From positions 1 through 9,395 of the forward strand of contig CAISKJ010000192.1 in the NCBI GenBank assembly GCA_903885885.1: a stretch of 9,395 nt of DNA, in the 5' to 3' direction. Positions 7,019 through 9,395 of the stretch are shown here, in pieces. Within the stretch, counting starts at the first letter, position 1, and every line of letters starts with the position of its first letter. The stretch is from an uncultured delta proteobacterium. GTDB lineage: Bacteria; Myxococcota_A; Polyangia; Polyangiales; Ga0077539. Under the pieces are notes generated by a model, which had not been told where the DNA came from, ran no database searches, and saw only the letters and a list, made by a program, of their open reading frames with translations. The position numbers and the translations under genes were made by a program.

Positions 7019-7117
7019 TTCGGGCTCTACTTCGCGACCGTTCCCGCGGCGCTCGTGCTGCACGCCTTCGCCGTGCGCGCGGTCTTCGTGCGGCAGCGAG
7101 ACGCATTCGCCGCGTGA
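7016..7117 (+). pseudogene. In-frame continuation of the membrane protein after an amber stop
   Basis: After TAG 7016-7018 the frame reads FGLYFATVPAALVLHAFAVR and on to VFVRQRDAFAA, then TGA at 7115-7117. Twenty-nine of the 32 codons end in G or C, as in genuine genes here, and the peptide would form one more membrane helix with a basic C-terminal end. This looks like the original C-terminus separated by a single nonsense change (for example from TGG, CAG or TAC), or by a base-calling error. Stop-codon readthrough is possible but less likely. Confidence 0.65.
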
Positions 7118-7248
7118 GCCCGTCCTGACGGCGCAACCGCGCATAGCGCGCCAGGCCCCCGTCGAGCGCCGCGCCGTCGCGGGCTCCCCACTTCGACGAG
7201 GGCGGCTTAACAAGTAACTTAGTCAATGAATAGCCGAGACGATTGACT

Positions 7249-7270
7249 GCTATCATGTACCGATGATAGC
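7249..7270. promoter_or_regulatory. Perfect 8-bp-arm inverted repeat, candidate operator
   Basis: GCTATCAT (7249-7256) and ATGATAGC (7263-7270) are exact reverse complements separated by the 6-bp spacer GTACCG. The dyad begins directly after TTGACT (7243-7248) and overlaps TATCAT. The 22-bp size and position suit a dimeric repressor site, though a leader-RNA hairpin is also possible. Confidence 0.5.
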
Positions 7271-7314
7271 CATGCTCGCGGCATTGTTCGGGGCACAACC
7301 GTCTCGTCATTTCG

Positions 7315-7325
7315 AAGAGGAAGCC
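7315..7325 (+). promoter_or_regulatory. Strong Shine-Dalgarno deciding the start at 7326
   Basis: AAGAGGAAGCC places AGAGGA about 5 nt before ATG 7326. The upstream in-frame ATGs at 7263 and 7272 have no such site; the first lies inside the dyad. The signal peptide also begins at 7326. Confidence 0.75.
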
Positions 7326-8243
7326 ATGGGAAAGAACGTTTCGGGGTTGCTGGCGCTCGTCGCGGCCCTTGTATCGTTTGTCTTCTATTCAGAAGAAGCG
7401 CTCGCAGATCAATGTCAGCTCGTGCCCGCTGGGCAGGCCGCCGCGGCGGTCATCCACCTGCGTCCAGGGCGGCCGTTTCTCCAGCTCTGCGAACCCTGCG
7501 GACAGCACTTCGATCCCGCCTCGGCCAGTGTTCAGCGCGTTGTCGAGGCCGTCGATACCGTCGACGCCTCAGGCCTTCACCGCGTGTTGCTCAATGGCCA
7601 CGAGATCGACCTCGCGTATGTGTTCGTTCGTGCTCGCGGGGGGAGCTTCGTCAACCTTGCTCGCCTCTCGGGCTGTGAGGCGACTGACGTCTCCGAGCAG
7701 CTCGTGGTCGGTGACGCCAACAATGCGCCGGGCGCGCTCGGCTCCTCCGCGCCCTACCAGAACACGCAGCAGTTCGTCGCTCCTACGCCGGTCGGCATGC
7801 CTGTTGTTGCAGCGCCGCCCATCGTGGCACCGCCGCCCGTCGCTCCCCCGGCGCCGCAGGGGCTGGTGTTTCGTTACGCGGGTCGTGTCGTTACGACGTC
7901 GGGCACCGCACCAACGCTGCCGGGCGCAAGCTGCACGGTCCAGGTGCAGCAGGTCACAAACTCGCAGCACAACAACTGCCGAGTTGAAATCACGTGCGGC
8001 GGGCAAACGCTGTACGGTCGCGCCAACTCGGGGTTCGGCGTGTGCGGCTTCAACAGCGTTCGAACCGGGCTCATCTTTCGGAGCACGACGACCACCGTCA
8101 CCATGCAAGATCAACGAACGACGACCCAAGACGGCGATCCGTCTCTCAGGTTGAGCCTGCCCGGTGGAGTCGTCGTCGTTCAAGACGTGCTCAGTCCGGT
8201 CAACGTCTGGACTGTCGGCCTGGGTGGTTTCCGCCAGCTCTGA
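7326..8243 (+). CDS. Secreted two-domain cysteine-containing protein of unknown function
   Basis: A 305-residue protein. The signal peptide MGKNVSGLLALVAALVSFVF.. ends with ALA|DQC, predicted cleavage after residue 27, so it is exported to the periplasm or outside. The N-terminal domain (about 28-128) has four cysteines (30, 55, 58, 117) and the motif LCEPCGQ (54-60), a 'CEPCG' signature I associate with uncharacterised myxobacterial proteins. A Pro/Val/Ala-rich linker follows (about 152-178, APPIVAPPPVAPPAPQG). The C-terminal domain (about 180-305) is beta-rich with four more cysteines (203, 218, 224, 240) and a Thr-rich stretch (STTTTVTM). Each domain could hold two disulfides. Codon use differs from the neighbours: 13 of the first 29 codons after ATG end in A or T, against 2 of 29 in the LRR gene. 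This suggests transfer or weak codon selection. No enzyme motif is seen. Confidence 0.82.
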   Translation: MGKNVSGLLALVAALVSFVFYSEEALADQCQLVPAGQAAAAVIHLRPGRPFLQLCEPCGQHFDPASASVQRVVEAVDTVDASGLHRVLLNGHEIDLAYVFVRARGGSFVNLARLSGCEATDVSEQLVVGDANNAPGALGSSAPYQNTQQFVAPTPVGMPVVAAPPIVAPPPVAPPAPQGLVFRYAGRVVTTSGTAPTLPGASCTVQVQQVTNSQHNNCRVEITCGGQTLYGRANSGFGVCGFNSVRTGLIFRSTTTTVTMQDQRTTTQDGDPSLRLSLPGGVVVVQDVLSPVNVWTVGLGGFRQL

Positions 8244-8251
8244 TGCACTAT

Positions 8252-8281
8252 CGCAGAGGGGTCTCCTTCGGCTCTCTTGCG
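8252..8281 (+). terminator. Possible stem-loop terminator after the secreted protein gene
   Basis: CGCAGAGGG (8252-8260) can pair with the segment ending CTTGCG (8272-8281), with one bulged T and one G-T pair, 8 bp after the stop codon. No U-rich run follows, so the terminator call is weak. Confidence 0.28.
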
Positions 8282-8294
8282 TCTGTGCGAAGAG

Positions 8295-8399
8295 CAGGGC
8301 GACGTTTCCCAATCTCCCTGTCTTCTAGCCTCTTGCGTGACCTCACCCCCGCTGCCGCGAAGTGCCTTCATTGAAGGTAATTCTGGCAACGTCGCCCTG
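8295..8399. repeat. 105-bp unit bounded by perfect 12-bp inverted repeats
   Basis: CAGGGCGACGTT (8295-8306) and AACGTCGCCCTG (8388-8399) are exact reverse complements. Both ends are directly flanked by GAG (8292-8294 and 8400-8402), as a 3-bp target duplication would be. The unit carries no ORF of its own. It holds the hairpin at 8359-8382. It may be a tiny non-autonomous (MITE-like) element, or a large stem serving as a two-way terminator between the convergent genes. Confidence 0.42.
8359..8382. repeat. Hairpin motif shared with 3074-3097
   Basis: GAAGTGCCTTC is followed after 4 nt by AAGG, then one variable base and AAT. It matches the motif at 3074-3097 at 18 of 24 positions and is identical over the first 11. 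Here GCCTTC (8364-8369) pairs with GAAGGT (8373-8378) around an ATT loop. Both copies lie between genes. Confidence 0.42.
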
Positions 8400-8431
8400 G
8401 AGTGAACAGAGCGTCGCTCTCGCCCCGCCTC

Positions 8432-9395
8432 TCACCACCGATGCAGCACGGTGCCCGCGTAGCCCACCGCGTACACGTCGTCGGCGCCGCTGCCCCAGAC
8501 GGCGAGCAGATCCTCCGCGGTGCCGCTCTCTTCGAGCGCCCAGCGCGTGCCGCCCGCCGTCGCGTGGAGCACCACGCCCCCCGAGCCCACCGCGTACACG
8601 TCATCCCGTCCGCTGCCCCACACGCCGAAGAGCGCCGCGTCGGTGCCCGTCGCCACGCGCCGCCATGTGCTCCCTGTCGCGTCGAGGCGCAGCACCGTGC
8701 CCGCTTTGCCCACCGCGTACACGTCGCCGCGCGCGCTGCCCCACACGCCCGTGAGGTCGGCCGTGGTGCCGCTCGCGCGCGTCTCCCACGTCTCGCCCGC
8801 GTCGCGCGAGTGAACGATCGTGCCGCTCGAGCCCACCGCCCACACGTCGTCGCGCGCGCTGCCCCACACCGCGAAGAGCGCCACGCGCACGCCGCTCACC
8901 CGCGGCGCCCACGAGCGCCCGCCGTCGCTCGAGCGCGCCACCGCGCCGCGCGCGCCCACGGCGACGAGCTCCGTCGGCGACGCCGCCCACAGCGCCACCC
9001 CCGCGCGCTCCGTGCCCAACGGAACCTCTTGCCACCGCGCGCCCTCGTCGTTCGATCGTATCGCCGAGATGCCGCCCGTGAGCGCCACGAGCGCGCCGGG
9101 GCCCGCGCCGCGCAACGCGACGATGTGGTTCGCCACGCCCGTCGACACCGCGCGCCACGAGCGCCCGCGGTCGGTGCTCTGCAGGTACGCGCCCTGCGCG
9201 CCCGCGACGTGCACCCGGTCGGCCCCGCGGCCCCACACAGTGAACAGCGCCGTCGATCGCACGCCCACGCGCGACTGCCAGACCTCGCCCTCGCGCACGA
9301 CCACCGCGCCGTGCTCGCCGACGGCCACTTCGCTACGCGCCCCGCGCGCCACGCCGTGGAGCGACGCCGTCTCGTCGATGACCGCGCGCGCACAC
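8432..9395 (-). CDS. Beta-propeller protein with YCF48/BNR-like repeats (5' end beyond window)
   Basis: The frame is open to the window edge, reading CARAVIDETASLHGVARGAR before the internal GTG at 9352. Because a further repeat begins across that GTG, the gene almost certainly starts outside the window. At least 320 residues are visible and consist of about seven units of roughly 41 residues with the consensus 'VWGS..DDVYAVG..GTVLH....G..W', plus BNR-type 'S.DGGRSW' turns (SSDGGRSW, STDRGRSW, SRDAGETW). These resemble Asp-box/YCF48-like propeller blades, abundant in myxobacterial secreted or surface proteins. The substrate or partner is unknown. The DNA repeats with an exact 123-bp period over the C-terminal units. 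The last repeat ends in GTVLHRW and then the stop codon, so the C-terminus looks complete and lacks an anchor. Signal peptide status cannot be judged. Confidence 0.82.
   Translation of the reverse strand, partial: CARAVIDETASLHGVARGARSEVAVGEHGAVVVREGEVWQSRVGVRSTALFTVWGRGADRVHVAGAQGAYLQSTDRGRSWRAVSTGVANHIVALRGAGPGALVALTGGISAIRSNDEGARWQEVPLGTERAGVALWAASPTELVAVGARGAVARSSDGGRSWAPRVSGVRVALFAVWGSARDDVWAVGSSGTIVHSRDAGETWETRASGTTADLTGVWGSARGDVYAVGKAGTVLRLDATGSTWRRVATGTDAALFGVWGSGRDDVYAVGSGGVVLHATAGGTRWALEESGTAEDLLAVWGSGADDVYAVGYAGTVLHRW
8463..8970 (-). repeat. Tandem 123-bp coding repeats in the propeller gene
   Basis: The plus-strand string CCCACCGCGTACACGTC occurs exactly at 8463, 8586 and 8709, with near copies at 8832 (CCCACCGCCCACACGTC) and, more diverged, at 8955. 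Every interval is exactly 123 bp, which is 41 codons. The next unit is about one codon shorter and more divergent. Confidence 0.85.

Larger units (their letters stand above)
7118..7325. promoter_or_regulatory. AT-richer leader and promoter region of the secreted protein gene
   Basis: This 208-bp stretch without a convincing gene changes character at about 7207, from very GC-rich to comparatively AT-rich (TTAACAAGTAACTTAGTCAA and onward). It contains TTGACT (7243-7248), a good -35 match. It also holds TATCAT (7251-7256), a 5-of-6 match to a -10 box, although the two cannot be paired with each other. The perfect dyad at 7249-7270 overlaps the second. The promoter for the gene at 7326 most likely lies here; its exact position is unclear. 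Confidence 0.4.

Noticed and set aside
6897..7310. Minus-strand open frame of 137 codons crossing the TAG region and the dyad
   Set aside because: It becomes an Arg/Ala shadow of the membrane protein gene, has no recognisable domain, and its start lies in the leader of the plus-strand gene.
8244..8431. A small gene in the convergent gap
   Set aside because: No frame has a start with a ribosome site or a protein-like composition; inverted repeats and hairpins account for the visible structure.
1..9395. tRNA, rRNA, CRISPR array, transposase or phage genes
   Set aside because: I looked for cloverleaf arms, regularly spaced short repeats and recombinase motifs on both strands and found none; the only regular repeats lie within the propeller coding sequence.

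Overview
This is very GC-rich, densely coding DNA. Codons nearly always end in G or C, and shadow ORFs run through every frame. The gene content suggests a myxobacterium, probably of the Polyangiales/Sandaracinus type: a Cys-rich lipoprotein with Asp/Ala-rich 'DAPVDAG'-style tracts, a VIT/von Willebrand A protein beside an ECF-like sigma factor, a 'VWGS..DDVYAVG' propeller, and a secreted 'CEPCG' protein. The lineage is inferred from style; no marker gene is present.

Layout. Positions 1-4811 hold a block of minus-strand genes, read right to left: a Cys-rich lipoprotein (4811-3714), a small membrane-anchored protein (3665-3102), a large VIT-vWA protein with a C-terminal membrane helix (2984-702), an ECF-like sigma factor (698-129) and the first 44 codons of an unidentified protein (132-1). 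The last three are tightly coupled (3-nt gap, then a 4-nt overlap) and almost certainly form one transcript. A leucine-rich-repeat protein is divergent from this block (4918-5607, plus) and converges on a stand-alone spermidine-synthase-like protein (6435-5626, minus). A plus-strand multi-helix membrane protein (from 6551) is divergent from that gene and is interrupted by an in-frame TAG at 7016-7018. The open frame continues to 7117 and would encode one more membrane helix. Next come an AT-richer regulatory region with a perfect dyad, a secreted two-domain Cys protein (7326-8243), a convergent gap with a possible small inverted-repeat element, and a 5'-truncated beta-propeller protein (9395-8432, minus) built from 123-bp repeats.

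How the genes may work together. The only firm functional unit is the VIT-vWA / sigma factor / unknown transcript. It looks like a regulatory module in which a membrane-tethered protein-interaction platform is co-produced with a sigma factor. Several others are predicted envelope or surface proteins of unknown function. I saw no RNA genes, CRISPR array, phage genes or transposase. I found no system that I can claim is clearly undescribed. The best leads are the amber-split membrane protein, the VIT-vWA/sigma module, the dyad at 7249-7270 and the inverted-repeat unit at 8295-8399.
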